A stretch of 64,000 nt of DNA from Asanoa sp. WMMD1127 (GCF_029626225.1 NZ_JARUBP010000001.1:2170001-2234000); one strand, 5' to 3'; shown: positions 43,687-53,606, counted from the first letter of the stretch. Notes: generated by a model not told the origin, from the letters alone. Made by a program: numbers and translations.

Positions 43687-44478
43687 TTACTCCGCGCGGT
43701 GGCTGCCGCGGTGGCCGCGGTGGTCCTCGTTGAGGTCACCGATGGCGTCGGCGATGCCGGCCACGGGCGAGACGCCGATGACCGCCATCTCCTTGGCGCG
43801 CTTGCGGGCCTTCCGGTCGCGGATCACCTCGATGATGATCGGCAGCACCGAGAGCAGGATGATCAGGGCGACGAACGGCAGGATGTAGCGGTCGATGTGG
43901 GTGCCGATGGCCTCGTAGATCCGGTCGGCGAGCAGGTAGCCGACCAGCAGGATGCCGTCGGTCCAGAGGATGGCGCCGACCACGTTCCAGATGAAGAACT
44001 GCTTGGCGGGCATGCCGAGCACGCCGGCCACCGGGTTGAGGAACGTGCGGACGATCGGGATGAAGCGCGCCAGCACGACGGCCTTGGCGGGGCCGAACTT
44101 CTGGAAGTAGTGCTCGGCCTTCTCCACATATTCGCGCTTGAACAGGCGGGAGTCGGGCTTGTCGAACATCCGGGTGCCGTAGCGCGCGCCCAGGAAGTGC
44201 CCGAGTTGGGCGCCGACGATCGCGCAGATGGGCGCGCCGATCAGCAGGCCGGCCAGCGACAGCTTGGTGCCGTCGCCGAAGATGGCGTCGGCGACCGGGG
44301 TGGCGGCCACGCCGGCCAGGAACAGCAGCGAGTCACCGGGGAAGAAGAAGCCGACCAGCAGGCCCGTCTCGGCGAAGAGGATCGCCCAGACCCCGTAGAG
44401 GCCAAACGTGTGGACCAGGTCTTTCGGGTCCAACGGGTTGAAGGCGAGGTTCTCGGCTAGGGCGCGGGTCGTCTCCAC
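43687..44478 (-). CDS. DedA/SNARE-associated family membrane protein
   Basis: About 263 residues. The DedA signature is present: FAETGLLVGFFFPGDSLLFLAG (within residues 35-60), the GRRYGTRMF-like GARYGTRMF, FGPAKAVVLARFIPIVRTF and the N-P-V-A-G segment. Four to six membrane segments are predicted. The family contains undecaprenyl-phosphate and phospholipid flippases, so a role in wall-lipid recycling is likely. Tail strongly basic/His-rich. Start GTG 44478 chosen; TTG 44505 is possible. Confidence 0.9.
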   Translation of the reverse strand: METTRALAENLAFNPLDPKDLVHTFGLYGVWAILFAETGLLVGFFFPGDSLLFLAGVAATPVADAIFGDGTKLSLAGLLIGAPICAIVGAQLGHFLGARYGTRMFDKPDSRLFKREYVEKAEHYFQKFGPAKAVVLARFIPIVRTFLNPVAGVLGMPAKQFFIWNVVGAILWTDGILLVGYLLADRIYEAIGTHIDRYILPFVALIILLSVLPIIIEVIRDRKARKRAKEMAVIGVSPVAGIADAIGDLNEDHRGHRGSHRAE

Positions 44479-44541
44479 GGGAGCAAAGGCTACCGGGCTG
44501 CGCAAGCCCGGGCCGGCAGGGCGGCCGAACGCGCCGCCCGG

Positions 44542-45165
44542 TCAGTCGGCGGCCCGCCCGCGCCGGCGCCCGGCCACCACCGCGCCGACCAGTCCCGCGA
44601 GCACGAGCAGGCCGCCCGCGCCGAGAGCGAGACCGGCGGTGGGCGGGCCGTGGTCCTCGGCGCCCCCGCCACCGCCACCAGCAGCGGCGGCGACCACCTG
44701 GATCGGCGCGGTGTCGTTGCCCGCGTTGGCGTCGATGGTGTCGTCGTCGCAGTCGCACGGCAGGTTGATCCGCACCGCCCCGGCATCGGTCGGCGGAGCG
44801 TCGATGCGCAGCGTGAAGGCGAACGTGATCGTCTGCCCGGCCGTGACCAGCGAGCCCGGCGAGCAGCGGTACTTCGCCGGGCCCGCGGCGCGGCAGTCGG
44901 CGGGCGCGGCGACCGCGGTCGTTCCCGCCGGCAGGAGCACCTCGACGACCGAGACCTGCCGGGTGTCGGCGCGCCGGTCCACCGCGGCGGGCCCGTCGTT
45001 GCGGAAGCCGAGCTTGATCTCGGCCTGGTCGCCGACGGCGCCGGTGATCCGGGCGCCCTGCGCGACGAAGTCGAAGTCGACCGGCGCCGCGGCCGCGACC
45101 AGCGCGCCGGCGACGCCGAGCCCGGCGAGCGCGGCCAGCGCGCGCCAGGCAGGGGTGGTTCGCAT
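44542..45165 (-). CDS. Secreted cell-surface protein with C-terminal membrane anchor
   Basis: A 207-residue protein. The signal peptide (MRTTPAWRALAALAGLGVAG and following Ala run) leads to a beta-rich domain (GDQAEIKLGFRNDGPAAVD, VLLPAGTTAVA, ITFAFTLRID) of DUF11-like character. A Gly spacer precedes a final hydrophobic segment and an RRRGR end. Where an LPXTG would stand, the sequence is GPPTAG, so sortase anchoring is doubtful. ATG at 45165 has GGGAGA upstream. The domain resembles the C-terminal part of the next protein, so the two are probably related by duplication. Confidence 0.78.
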   Translation of the reverse strand: MRTTPAWRALAALAGLGVAGALVAAAAPVDFDFVAQGARITGAVGDQAEIKLGFRNDGPAAVDRRADTRQVSVVEVLLPAGTTAVAAPADCRAAGPAKYRCSPGSLVTAGQTITFAFTLRIDAPPTDAGAVRINLPCDCDDDTIDANAGNDTAPIQVVAAAAGGGGGGAEDHGPPTAGLALGAGGLLVLAGLVGAVVAGRRRGRAAD

Positions 45166-45194
45166 GATGGTGGTTCTCCCCGTGTGAGTGGAGC

Positions 45195-46688
45195 TCAGCC
45201 GGCGCGGGTGCGCGCCAGCACCACGGCGGTCAGACCGCCGAGGATCAGCAGTGCGCCCAGCCCGAGCAGCGCGCTCGCCGGCGCGCCCGTGATGGGCAGC
45301 CGACCGCCCGCGACGGGTGGGGCGGTGTCGGTGCCGGTGGCCGGGTCGTTGACGGTGATCGCGGCCCGGTCGTTGCCCGCGCCGCCGGTGCCGGCGCCGG
45401 TCAGCCGGATCGCGCCGTCGGCCGGCCGCGCGCGGTCGATGCGCAGCTCGAAGCTGAACTCCAGGCTGGTGTCGGGATAGAGCAACGCGCCGGGCTTGCA
45501 GTGGTATGCCGCCGCGCCCGGCACCCCGGCGGCGACGGGATCGCCCGGCGGAGCGCACTCCGGCGGCACCGCGGTCGCCGTGGTGCCCGGCGGGATCGTC
45601 ACCTCGACCGTGGCGACGTCGCCGCCCGGCTGCTCCGCCGCGGCCGGACCGAGGTTGCGCACGCCCACCGTCACCGGCCGCCGCTCGCCGACCGCGCCCC
45701 GCACCGCCGCGCCGAGGGCGGCCAGGTCGATCCCGTTGTGGCCGGCCACCGTCACCGACAGGCCGGTGCGGTTGTTGTGCGGCACCGTGTCGGCCTGGTC
45801 GGCCAGCAACTCGAGCTCGCCGGTCAGCGTGAGCTCGCCCTCGGTGCCCGGCTCACCACCCGAGTAGCCGTGGCCTGCGAGGAACGACTCGTAGTCGGCG
45901 GCCTCGGCCGCGGTGAACCAGGTCGCCTCGAGACCCTTGGTGCCAGGTGCGGCCGTGTCGGCGCCGAGCAGGAACGGCAGCACGGCGGTGTAGGCCGCGC
46001 CGGGCGTGAACGTGCCGTCGAACCAGCAGTTGCGGATGTGGTCGAGCACGTAGAGGCAGTTGGTGAACTTCCGGGTGGCGCGGAACGCGTAGGTCTCCGT
46101 GAAGTAGACGCTCGGCCGCTCGACCGCCACCGTGCCGGCCACGTCGACCTTGAGCGGCAGGGTGAACGACTCGCCCGGCCGGCGGGTCAGCGCGGTCGAC
46201 GGGCCCGCCACCAGGTCGACGCCGGCGCCGACCCGCACCCACGAGCCGGCGGAGACGAACGGCAGGCCGGCCGCCTCGACACCCAGCTGCAGCGGACCCT
46301 CGCCGAGCGCGGCCCCGTCGACGGCGCGCACCAGCACGTCGAACTGGCCCACCAGCGGTGCGCTGCCGAGCCGGACCTGGTCGCGGTGGCAGGCCAGGAC
46401 GGTCTTGTCCACAAGGGAGCAGTCGGCGCCCGCCGGGGCCACCACCTCGACCAGGTCCGCCACCGCGCCGAAGTCGTAGGTGACCACCACGTCGTCGAGG
46501 ACCACGGGCTGCGCCGAGATCAGCGTCGCGCTGGCGACCATGCCCGGATGTCCGTCGGCCAGGGTGATGTCGCGCATGCTCAGCGACACGATCTCGGGCG
46601 CCGCGATGGCCGGCGCCGTGGTGAGGGCGAGCGCCGCACCCGCAGCGCCGCCAACGGCGACGAGCCGGCGGATCAGCCTGCGCAGCAT
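45195..46688 (-). CDS. LPXTG-anchored surface protein
   Basis: A 497-residue wall protein. A signal peptide (MLRRLIRRLVAVGGAAGAAL, ending in APAIAA) is followed by several beta-sandwich domains with V-E-V-x-x-P-x-G motifs (LVEVVAPAGADC, VEVTIPPGTTATAV). The C-terminus has the sortase signal LPITG, a hydrophobic segment and ARTRAG. A sortase should cut between T and G and link it to peptidoglycan; no sortase gene is in the window. ATG at 46688 has GGGGAGG 7 bases upstream. The neighbouring gene, 29 bp on, encodes a smaller relative. Confidence 0.85.
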   Translation of the reverse strand: MLRRLIRRLVAVGGAAGAALALTTAPAIAAPEIVSLSMRDITLADGHPGMVASATLISAQPVVLDDVVVTYDFGAVADLVEVVAPAGADCSLVDKTVLACHRDQVRLGSAPLVGQFDVLVRAVDGAALGEGPLQLGVEAAGLPFVSAGSWVRVGAGVDLVAGPSTALTRRPGESFTLPLKVDVAGTVAVERPSVYFTETYAFRATRKFTNCLYVLDHIRNCWFDGTFTPGAAYTAVLPFLLGADTAAPGTKGLEATWFTAAEAADYESFLAGHGYSGGEPGTEGELTLTGELELLADQADTVPHNNRTGLSVTVAGHNGIDLAALGAAVRGAVGERRPVTVGVRNLGPAAAEQPGGDVATVEVTIPPGTTATAVPPECAPPGDPVAAGVPGAAAYHCKPGALLYPDTSLEFSFELRIDRARPADGAIRLTGAGTGGAGNDRAAITVNDPATGTDTAPPVAGGRLPITGAPASALLGLGALLILGGLTAVVLARTRAG

Positions 46689-46848
46689 CCAGCGTCCTCC
46701 CCAGGGATCGAGGCGGAGCCTAGTCACGGGAGATCACGAGCGCGATACCACTGTCGCCTACTCTGGCCGTTCGGTTGAATATCGGTGATCTTCGCAGCGC
46801 TTCGCGCCCTCGCACGCGTCGTCCTGGCAGAGCCACCCGGAGGTACGC

Positions 46849-47346
46849 GTGACGCCGCTGACGTACGAGGAGTTCGCCGATGTCCAACTCGGCGGGCTGC
46901 TCCGGTACGCCGTCATGCTCAGCGGTGACCCGCACCTCGCGCAGGACCTGGTGCAGGAGACGATGATCCGGGTCCAGCTCAACTGGCGGAAGGTCGTGCG
47001 GGCCGAGGCGCCGGAGCGCTACGTCCGCCGCATGATCACCAACCAGTACCTCGACTGGCGGCGCGGCTCGTGGCTCCGGCGCGTGCTGCTCCGGGCCGAA
47101 CCCGACGAGTCGGCCACGGTCGTGCCGGTCGACCACGCCCAGGTCACCGCCGACCGGGACCAGATCTGGTCCTGGCTGGCCCGGTTGCCCAAGGCGCAAC
47201 GCGCGGCGCTGGTGCTGCGTTACTACGAGGACCTGCCCGATGCCGAGATCGCCGAGATCCTCGGCTGCGCGGTCGGCACGGTGCGTTCGTCGATCTCGCG
47301 GGCGCTCGCGACGCTGCGGGCGGAGATGGTGGAGACAAGCCCATGA
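46849..47346 (+). CDS. SigE-family ECF RNA polymerase sigma factor
   Basis: A 165-residue sigma factor. Region 2: LRYAVMLSGDPHLAQDLVQET then RRMITNQYLDWRR. Region 4: LPKAQRAALVLRYYEDLPDAEIAEILG and VGTVRSSISRALATL. It is of the SigE-family type (no extra domain). GTG at 46849 follows GGAGG at 5 bases. Its stop overlaps the ATG of the LCP-domain gene (ATGA), so the two products are stoichiometrically coupled, as sigma and anti-sigma often are. Divergent from the LPXTG gene, which might be a target. Confidence 0.9.
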   Translation: MTPLTYEEFADVQLGGLLRYAVMLSGDPHLAQDLVQETMIRVQLNWRKVVRAEAPERYVRRMITNQYLDWRRGSWLRRVLLRAEPDESATVVPVDHAQVTADRDQIWSWLARLPKAQRAALVLRYYEDLPDAEIAEILGCAVGTVRSSISRALATLRAEMVETSP

Positions 47347-48389
47347 TCGAAGAGCGACTACGGGAGACGTTCGACCGGCACGAGCCGCTGGTGCCGCCGT
47401 CGGCGCCGCTGCGGGCGGCCATCGACGGCGCGGTGCGGCGCCGCCGCCGGCGGCACCGGATCGGCCAGCGGCTGGCCGCCGCCGCGCTCGCCCTGGTCGC
47501 CATCGGGTCCGTCCCGCTGGCGCTGCGTGACAAGGTCGAGCCGCCGTCGATCGCCGAGCAGCTGTTGCCGGGCAGCGCGGCCGTGGTCGACCGGCCGCTG
47601 ACCGTCGCCGTGCTCGGGGTCGACGACGACGGCGGGCGCAGCTACCGGGCCGACACCGTGCTGCTGGTGCACGTGCCCGCCGCCAGCCACACCGCCTACC
47701 TGCTCTCGCTGCCGGGCGACCTGCTGGTGGAGATACCGGGCAAGGGGCGGGCCCGGCTCGGCGAGGCCTTCTACTTCGGCAGCCAGCGGCGGGGCGACGG
47801 GCCGGATCTCGGCGCCGGCGCGGCGTTGACGGCCGGCACGATCACGGCGACCACCGGCCTGCCGATCGACGCGACCGTGAGCGTGCGCTACTCGGGGCTG
47901 CGGGCGGTGACGGACGCCCTCGGTGGCGTGGAGATCTGCACGGACCGGGTGGTGACCTCGCGTCACAGCGGGCGGGTCTATCCGGCCGGCTGCCAGCGGC
48001 TCGACGGGCGGGCGATGCTCGACCTGCTGCGCCAGCGCTACGGCCTGCCGCACGGCGCCTACGACCGGGACGCCAACGGTCGGGCGTTCGTCCGGGGGCT
48101 GCTCGGGGCGGATGCCCGGGACCCCGTGCGGTTGGCCCGCGTGGTGCAGGCCGCCGCCGGCGGGATCGACGTGGCGGGCAGCGGCGTCAGCACCCCGGAG
48201 CTGCTGCGCGTGGCCACCGGGATCGAGACGGTCAGCTCGATCGACATCGGGTCGACGTTCCGGGGCACCACCATCGACCGGGTCTCCTACCAGCGGCTCG
48301 ATCCCGCGCTCAGCGCGCCGGTGTTCGCCGCGATCAAGGAGAACCGGCTCGCCGCCTGGGTCACGGCCAACCCCCGGCAGGTGCGCTAG
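47343..48389 (+). CDS. LCP (LytR-CpsA-Psr) domain protein with anti-sigma-like N-terminus
   Basis: A 348-residue membrane protein. Residues 1-40 are cytosolic and resemble the N-termini of membrane proteins next to SigE-family sigma genes (RLRETFDRHEPLVP, then PLRAAIDGAVRRRRRR). One membrane segment (LAAAALALVAIGSVPLAL) follows, then an external LCP domain with RADTVLLVHV, LSLPGDLLVEIPG and GLRAVTDALGGVEIC. The arginine cluster of active LCP enzymes appears only partly (YDRDANGRAFVRGLL). LCP enzymes move polymers from lipid carriers to peptidoglycan. It may combine envelope sensing with sigma binding; this is inference. Confidence 0.85.
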   Translation: MIEERLRETFDRHEPLVPPSAPLRAAIDGAVRRRRRRHRIGQRLAAAALALVAIGSVPLALRDKVEPPSIAEQLLPGSAAVVDRPLTVAVLGVDDDGGRSYRADTVLLVHVPAASHTAYLLSLPGDLLVEIPGKGRARLGEAFYFGSQRRGDGPDLGAGAALTAGTITATTGLPIDATVSVRYSGLRAVTDALGGVEICTDRVVTSRHSGRVYPAGCQRLDGRAMLDLLRQRYGLPHGAYDRDANGRAFVRGLLGADARDPVRLARVVQAAAGGIDVAGSGVSTPELLRVATGIETVSSIDIGSTFRGTTIDRVSYQRLDPALSAPVFAAIKENRLAAWVTANPRQVR

Positions 48390-48592
48390 CGATAGAAGTC
48401 GTCGTCGGGCCCGACGCCCCGGGCCTGTTCGACGGCGTCTCCCTCGGAGACCTCCGGGCCGTCGGGGCCGAGGCGAACGGGCTCGTCGCCCGGGTCGTCG
48501 CGGTCGGAACCGGCCGGGGTGGCCTGCTCCGTCGCGTCGGCCTCGTTGGCTTCCGGGTCACGCTCGTCGAGTGTGCGGTCGGGCTCGGTCAT
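48386..48592 (-). CDS. Small acidic disordered protein, 68 residues
   Basis: Begins MTEPDRTLDERDPEANEADA and is dominated by Asp, Glu, Pro and Gly, ending in GPDDDFYR. There is no membrane segment or fold-like pattern. GGAAGGAGG sits 8 bases before the ATG at 48592, giving good support. The stop codon shares CTAG with the stop of the LCP gene. Function unknown. Confidence 0.7.
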   Translation of the reverse strand: MTEPDRTLDERDPEANEADATEQATPAGSDRDDPGDEPVRLGPDGPEVSEGDAVEQARGVGPDDDFYR

Positions 48593-48692
48593 CGGCGCCG
48601 CCTCCTTCCCTGTTCACCGTACGGCGGGTCCGCGCCGCCGGCTCGGCAAACCTGGGGCACCTCGACGTGCGGCCCGGTGCCACGATGGGGCC

Positions 48693-49079
48693 ATGGGAAT
48701 GCTGATCCGGGTGATCATCAACGCGATCGCCCTGTGGATCACGACGCTGGTCGTGCCCGGCATCGACGTGGGCGGCGACACCGCCGGCCACACCGCGCTG
48801 ACCATCCTCGTCGTGGCGGTGATCTTCGGGGTCCTCAACGCGATCCTGAAGCCGATCATCAAGGTCGTCGGGTGTGTCTTCTACATCCTGACGCTGGGCC
48901 TGATCGCCCTCGTCGTCAACGCGCTGCTCTTCCTGCTCACCGACTGGATCGGCCACCAGTTCGACCTGCCGTTCGACATCGACGGGTTCTGGCCCGCGTT
49001 CTGGGGCGCGATCGTCATGGCCGTGGTGAGCTGGGTGCTGAGCCTCGTCGTGCCGGAGCCCCGCGGCGACGCCGACTGA
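48693..49079 (+). CDS. Phage holin family (four-segment) membrane protein
   Basis: A 128-residue protein with four membrane segments: residues 4-22, 36-57, 61-86 and 105-121. The pattern I-x-N-A-I-A-L-W, GVLNAILKPIIKVVGCVFYILTLGL and N-A-L-L-F-L-L-T-D matches the widespread four-segment family annotated as phage holin-like. No phage genes are near, so a chromosomal membrane role is more likely. ATG at 48693 (probably leaderless or weak site). Confidence 0.88.
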   Translation: MGMLIRVIINAIALWITTLVVPGIDVGGDTAGHTALTILVVAVIFGVLNAILKPIIKVVGCVFYILTLGLIALVVNALLFLLTDWIGHQFDLPFDIDGFWPAFWGAIVMAVVSWVLSLVVPEPRGDAD

Positions 49080-49175
49080 CCTGCCTGTCAGGGCGTTCCG
49101 CGGTTGCGGGATACTTCCCTGTGGAGGACAGCGCGGTCCGGCATCCGTGACCGGATAAGACAAGGAGCGGCAGAC

Positions 49176-50201
<1,026 letters not shown>

Positions 50202-50210
50202 CCCGTTCGG

Positions 50211-50243
50211 AGCCCGGTCCCTCCAGGGGCCGGGCTTCGTTTT
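50211..50243 (+). terminator. Intrinsic terminator of fba
   Basis: AGCCCGG (50211-50217) pairs with CCGGGCT (50230-50236), with CCC/GGG inside, followed by TCGTTTT. It begins 10 bases after the stop. Confidence 0.92.
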
Positions 50244-50277
50244 GTGGTCTCCTGACCGATTTCGGTACGATCGACCG

Positions 50278-50805
50278 ATGTCTGTGGCATTGGCGCTCGA
50301 GGGCTACGCGCCGCAGTGGCACCACAAGGCCCGCACCCTGGCCGCCGTTCACCGCGCCCGGTGCAGCCGGCTGATCGGCCGCGCGCTGGCCGGGGCGTGG
50401 GTGCTGTGGGACGAGGACCGGCAGTCCTGGTTCGCGGAGGGCCCGGTGATCCTCGGCTTCGGCGACACTAACGTCGAGATCACCCACCGCAAGTTCGACG
50501 AGTGCGGCATCACCTGGGACCAGGTCGACATGTCGACACCGTTGGACTGGCCCGGTCTGCGGCTCGACTGGCGGGCCGGCGCGCATCCGGCCCTGGCCGC
50601 GGTGACCGGACGCCGGCTCCGCGAGGTCAATGTGATCGAGCGGATCATGCCGAACCGGTGGCGCCCCCGGCTGCTCGACGCGATCGAGTTCCGCTTCGAG
50701 GGCGCCCGGCTCGCCGTCTACAACGCGATGGACGAGAACGGCCTCTCCACCCGCCCGGAGGTCACCTGGCCGATCGGGTTCTGGCGGCGGGTGCCGATCG
50801 CTTGA
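50278..50805 (+). CDS. Conserved hypothetical protein, 175 residues
   Basis: I do not recognise a named family. It is a compact alpha/beta protein rich in Trp (GAWVLWDEDRQSWFAEGP, GITWDQVDMSTPLDWPGL, RIMPNRWRPRLLDAIEF). No membrane segment or signal is seen. The ATG at 50278 lies 8 bases after TACGAT (50264-50269), a -10-like hexamer, so the mRNA may be leaderless. It is 16 bp before the SEC-C gene and probably transcribed with it. Confidence 0.72.
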   Translation: MSVALALEGYAPQWHHKARTLAAVHRARCSRLIGRALAGAWVLWDEDRQSWFAEGPVILGFGDTNVEITHRKFDECGITWDQVDMSTPLDWPGLRLDWRAGAHPALAAVTGRRLREVNVIERIMPNRWRPRLLDAIEFRFEGARLAVYNAMDENGLSTRPEVTWPIGFWRRVPIA

Positions 50806-50821
50806 GCGATACGGTGCACGC

Positions 50822-51820
50822 GTGACGACAAGCGCTTCGCTGACTCTCGAGGAACTCGCCGACATCGCCGAGGAGGCCAGCGCCCACGGCGACCTCAAGG
50901 CGGCCGCCGCCGAGCTGGTCGCCGCCGTCGACGACGCACGCCTGGCCGACAGCCGCGACGTGCCGGCCGCGCTGGGCATCGCGGCCGAGCTGCTCGACAA
51001 CGCCGACGACCAGGCCGGCAGCCTCGTGCTGACCGAGCGCGCGATCGAGGTGCACCGCGCGATGGGCTCGGCCGCCGAGCTGCCGCGAATCTTCCGCGCC
51101 AGGCTGCTGTTCGGGCTCGGCCGGTCCGAGGAGGCCATGGCCGAGCTGACCGCCCTGCGGCCGCGTCTGCTGCACGACGCCGAGGTGCCGGCGGAGATGA
51201 CGGAATCGCTCCTGGCCGGTGGACACGGAAAGACCGCCCTCGACTGGTTGACCGAGGCGGCGCGCGAGGCGCGCGACGCGTTCATGCGCACGACTTCGTT
51301 CGACGACGACGGTGAGCAGGCGACCGCCGTGCTCTTCGCCCTGTTGACGGAGCGCCACCACCTTCGCCACGACCTCGATCTGCCGCACGACTCGCTCGAC
51401 GAGATGGCCGAAGAGCTGGAAGAAGAAGCGGAACGCGTCGAGCGGGCACGACTCGCGGAGGCGCTCGCCACGCCAGTGCTCTTCTTCCCTCGCGAAGAGT
51501 TCGTCGGGCTCGGCGAAAGCGTTCCCGGCATGGCGGCCTCCTGGGACGCGCACCGTGGCGACGTGGAGCGCCTCCTGGTGGCGCGCTCCGACGCAGGGCT
51601 CGGCATCGGCTGCGAGGTGGTCCCGGGCTCGGCCACCGAGCTGACCTCGCGGGTCGACCGCGCCGACGGCGGCGACCTCGACGACACCCTGGCCGACTAC
51701 GCCAGGGACCTCGACGAACGTGGACTGGCTCGGTCCTGGCCGCCGGCCCGCAACGACGCCTGCTGGTGTGGCTCGGGCGCGAAATACAAGAAGTGCTGCC
51801 TGCCGAGATCGCGCGCTTGA
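50822..51820 (+). CDS. SEC-C motif protein with helical repeats
   Basis: A 332-residue protein. The N-terminal 170 residues are helical, TPR-like (LTLEELADIAEEASAHGDL, IAAELLDNADDQAGSL). A middle acidic helix (LDEMAEELEEEAERVERARL) precedes a globular part. The C-terminus has the SEC-C zinc motif RNDACWCGSGAKYKKCC. SEC-C domains bind zinc and occur in SecA and in adaptor proteins. Start GTG at 50822. The convergent LOG-family gene ends 3 bases after its stop. Confidence 0.82.
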   Translation: MTTSASLTLEELADIAEEASAHGDLKAAAAELVAAVDDARLADSRDVPAALGIAAELLDNADDQAGSLVLTERAIEVHRAMGSAAELPRIFRARLLFGLGRSEEAMAELTALRPRLLHDAEVPAEMTESLLAGGHGKTALDWLTEAAREARDAFMRTTSFDDDGEQATAVLFALLTERHHLRHDLDLPHDSLDEMAEELEEEAERVERARLAEALATPVLFFPREEFVGLGESVPGMAASWDAHRGDVERLLVARSDAGLGIGCEVVPGSATELTSRVDRADGGDLDDTLADYARDLDERGLARSWPPARNDACWCGSGAKYKKCCLPRSRA

Positions 51821-51823
51821 GCC

Positions 51824-53008
51824 TCAGGCCGGCTTCGTCAGCACCTTGACGGCCTCCTGCACGTCGTCGGTGACGTGGATCGTGTCGGAGAGGTCGCCGA
51901 AGCGCGACAGGGCCATCAGCGGGCGGAGCAGCGACTCGATCGGCAGCGTCCGGGTCCAGTAGGCGCTGTCCAGGAACACGTAGGCGCCGCTGGCCCCGTC
52001 GGTGCCGTAGAAGGTCTTGGTCGCCGCCTGGAAGACCTCCTGCACCGTGCCGGCCCGGCCGGGGGCGAACACGATGCCGCCGCGGGCCAGCCGCAGGATC
52101 ATGTCCTCCCGGATCGCGTTGGAGAAGTACTTCGCGATCCGGCCCGCGAACAGGTTGGCCGGCTCGTGCCCGTAGAGCCAGGTGGGGATGGCCAGGCCAC
52201 CCTGGCGCGGCCAGTCGTCGCCGGTGGGTGCGAACCGCTCCCGGACCCGCAGCGCCGCCGCGGTGAACGGGTCGTGGTCGAGGAAGTCGGGCGCCGTCGC
52301 CAGCTCGTCGATCGCGCTGGTCAGGTCGTCGGCCGAGCGCGTGGAGAGGAACGAGCCGAGGTTGGCCGCCTCCATCACGCCGGGGCCGCCGCCGGTGACG
52401 ACGAGCTGGCCGGCCCGGGTCAGCTCCCAACCCAGGGTCGCGGCGAGGCGGTACGCGGCCGAGCCGCGCGGCACCGCATGGCCGCCCATCACGCCGACCA
52501 CCGTGTCGGCGCCGTGCTCGGCGATCCACGCGCGGGTCACATCGGCCAGGCCATTGTCGATCGCGTGGTCGTGGAGCCGCTGGGCGAGCGCTTCGCGCAC
52601 CTCCGGCGTCCCGCCACCGGTCGCCCGGAAGTGCTCGTAGACCACCGTGTCGTACATGCCCGCGAAGCCGCCCGACGCGAAGCCGGCCGACAGGTCGGTC
52701 GGGGTGTAGAGGCGCGACGGGTGCGTCGGATAGGGCAGCGCGGGGAAGCCCGGTATGACGTGCGCACCGCGCAGGACCAGCGCGGCCTCGACCTCCGGGG
52801 TCTCGAACTGGCAGCCGATGAACAGCGCGCCGGTCAGGTGGACGTCGGCGAGCTGCGGGATCGGGTCGCGGTCGAGGCGCAGGCCCTGCACGGTCAGGCC
52901 GGCGAGACTGCCGCGGCGCAGGTGGTGGTCGAGCTCCTCCCGCGACTCGATCTCGTCGGGGGTCGAGTCGGGCAGGGCGACGATGTCGGCGGGGGGTGGG
53001 GTGGGCAC
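51824..53008 (-). CDS. LOG-family (Rossmann-fold nucleotide-binding) protein, long form
   Basis: A 394-residue protein. The N-terminal 130 residues are extra to the LOG family. The Rossmann core shows VVGVMGGHAVPRGS, VVTGGGPGVMEAANLG and GGIVFAPGRAGTVQEVFQA, where the usual P-G-G-x-G-T-x-x-E motif has Arg for the second Gly. Classic LOG enzymes release free cytokinin bases from nucleotides; longer relatives are uncharacterised. GTG at 53008 lies 7 bases after TACGTT, so the transcript may be leaderless. Confidence 0.85.
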   Translation of the reverse strand: MPTPPPADIVALPDSTPDEIESREELDHHLRRGSLAGLTVQGLRLDRDPIPQLADVHLTGALFIGCQFETPEVEAALVLRGAHVIPGFPALPYPTHPSRLYTPTDLSAGFASGGFAGMYDTVVYEHFRATGGGTPEVREALAQRLHDHAIDNGLADVTRAWIAEHGADTVVGVMGGHAVPRGSAAYRLAATLGWELTRAGQLVVTGGGPGVMEAANLGSFLSTRSADDLTSAIDELATAPDFLDHDPFTAAALRVRERFAPTGDDWPRQGGLAIPTWLYGHEPANLFAGRIAKYFSNAIREDMILRLARGGIVFAPGRAGTVQEVFQAATKTFYGTDGASGAYVFLDSAYWTRTLPIESLLRPLMALSRFGDLSDTIHVTDDVQEAVKVLTKPA

Positions 53009-53183
53009 GTCCCACAACGTACGCGAGGGCCCGGCGGCCGCCGAGCCCTCGCACCGGGTCCTGGGGAGGCTCCGGACTTCTATTTGTAGTCCTGGGCGCT
53101 CGTCCACACTTCGGCCGCACGCGTGACGAAAGCCTCAGCCGTTCAGTCAACGTCGCCCGCCGGTGGCGCGGTTGAATGTGCAG

Positions 53184-53606
53184 ATGCAGAACCTGATGCC
53201 CGAGCCGCCGGCCACCTTCCTCCCGGTTGACGAGGCCGCCGCGGCCGCGCTGGAGGCGGCCGCGAAGGACGGCAGCGAGGCCGCCTACGAGCAGGCCGCG
53301 GCCGCGCATCCGACCTCGAGCGCGGCCTGGGCGGCGCTGGCCCAGCGGGCGTTCGACCAGGGACACGCGGTCACGGCGTACGCGTACGCCCGCACCGGCT
53401 ACCACCGCGGTCTCGACCAGCTGCGCCGCAACGGCTGGAAGGGGCACGGCCCGGTGCCCTGGTCGCACGAGGGCAACCGGGGCTTCCTGCACAGCCTCTA
53501 CGTGCTGTCGAGGGCGGCCGACGAGATCGGCGAGTCCGACGAGGCGGCGCGGTGCGCCCAGTTCGTCCGCGACTGCGACCCGGCCGCCGCGGACGCGCTG
53601 AGCTAG
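53184..53606 (+). CDS. DUF3151 family protein
   Basis: A 140-residue protein. Begins MQNLMPEPPATFLP, the standard DUF3151 opening. The core has HPTSSAAWAALAQRAF and YAYARTGYHRGLDQLRRNGWKG, then HSLYVLSRAADEIGE. These are two helix pairs like TPR units. It is a conserved, uncharacterised actinobacterial protein usually found in this part of the chromosome. ATG at 53184 is preferred to GTG 53163 by family start. Its stop shares CTAG with the convergent ParA-like gene. Confidence 0.9.
   Translation: MQNLMPEPPATFLPVDEAAAAALEAAAKDGSEAAYEQAAAAHPTSSAAWAALAQRAFDQGHAVTAYAYARTGYHRGLDQLRRNGWKGHGPVPWSHEGNRGFLHSLYVLSRAADEIGESDEAARCAQFVRDCDPAAADALS

Noticed and set aside
48693-49079. Remnant of a prophage suggested by the holin-like protein
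   Set aside because: No lysin, integrase, capsid or attachment repeats nearby; this family is widespread on chromosomes.
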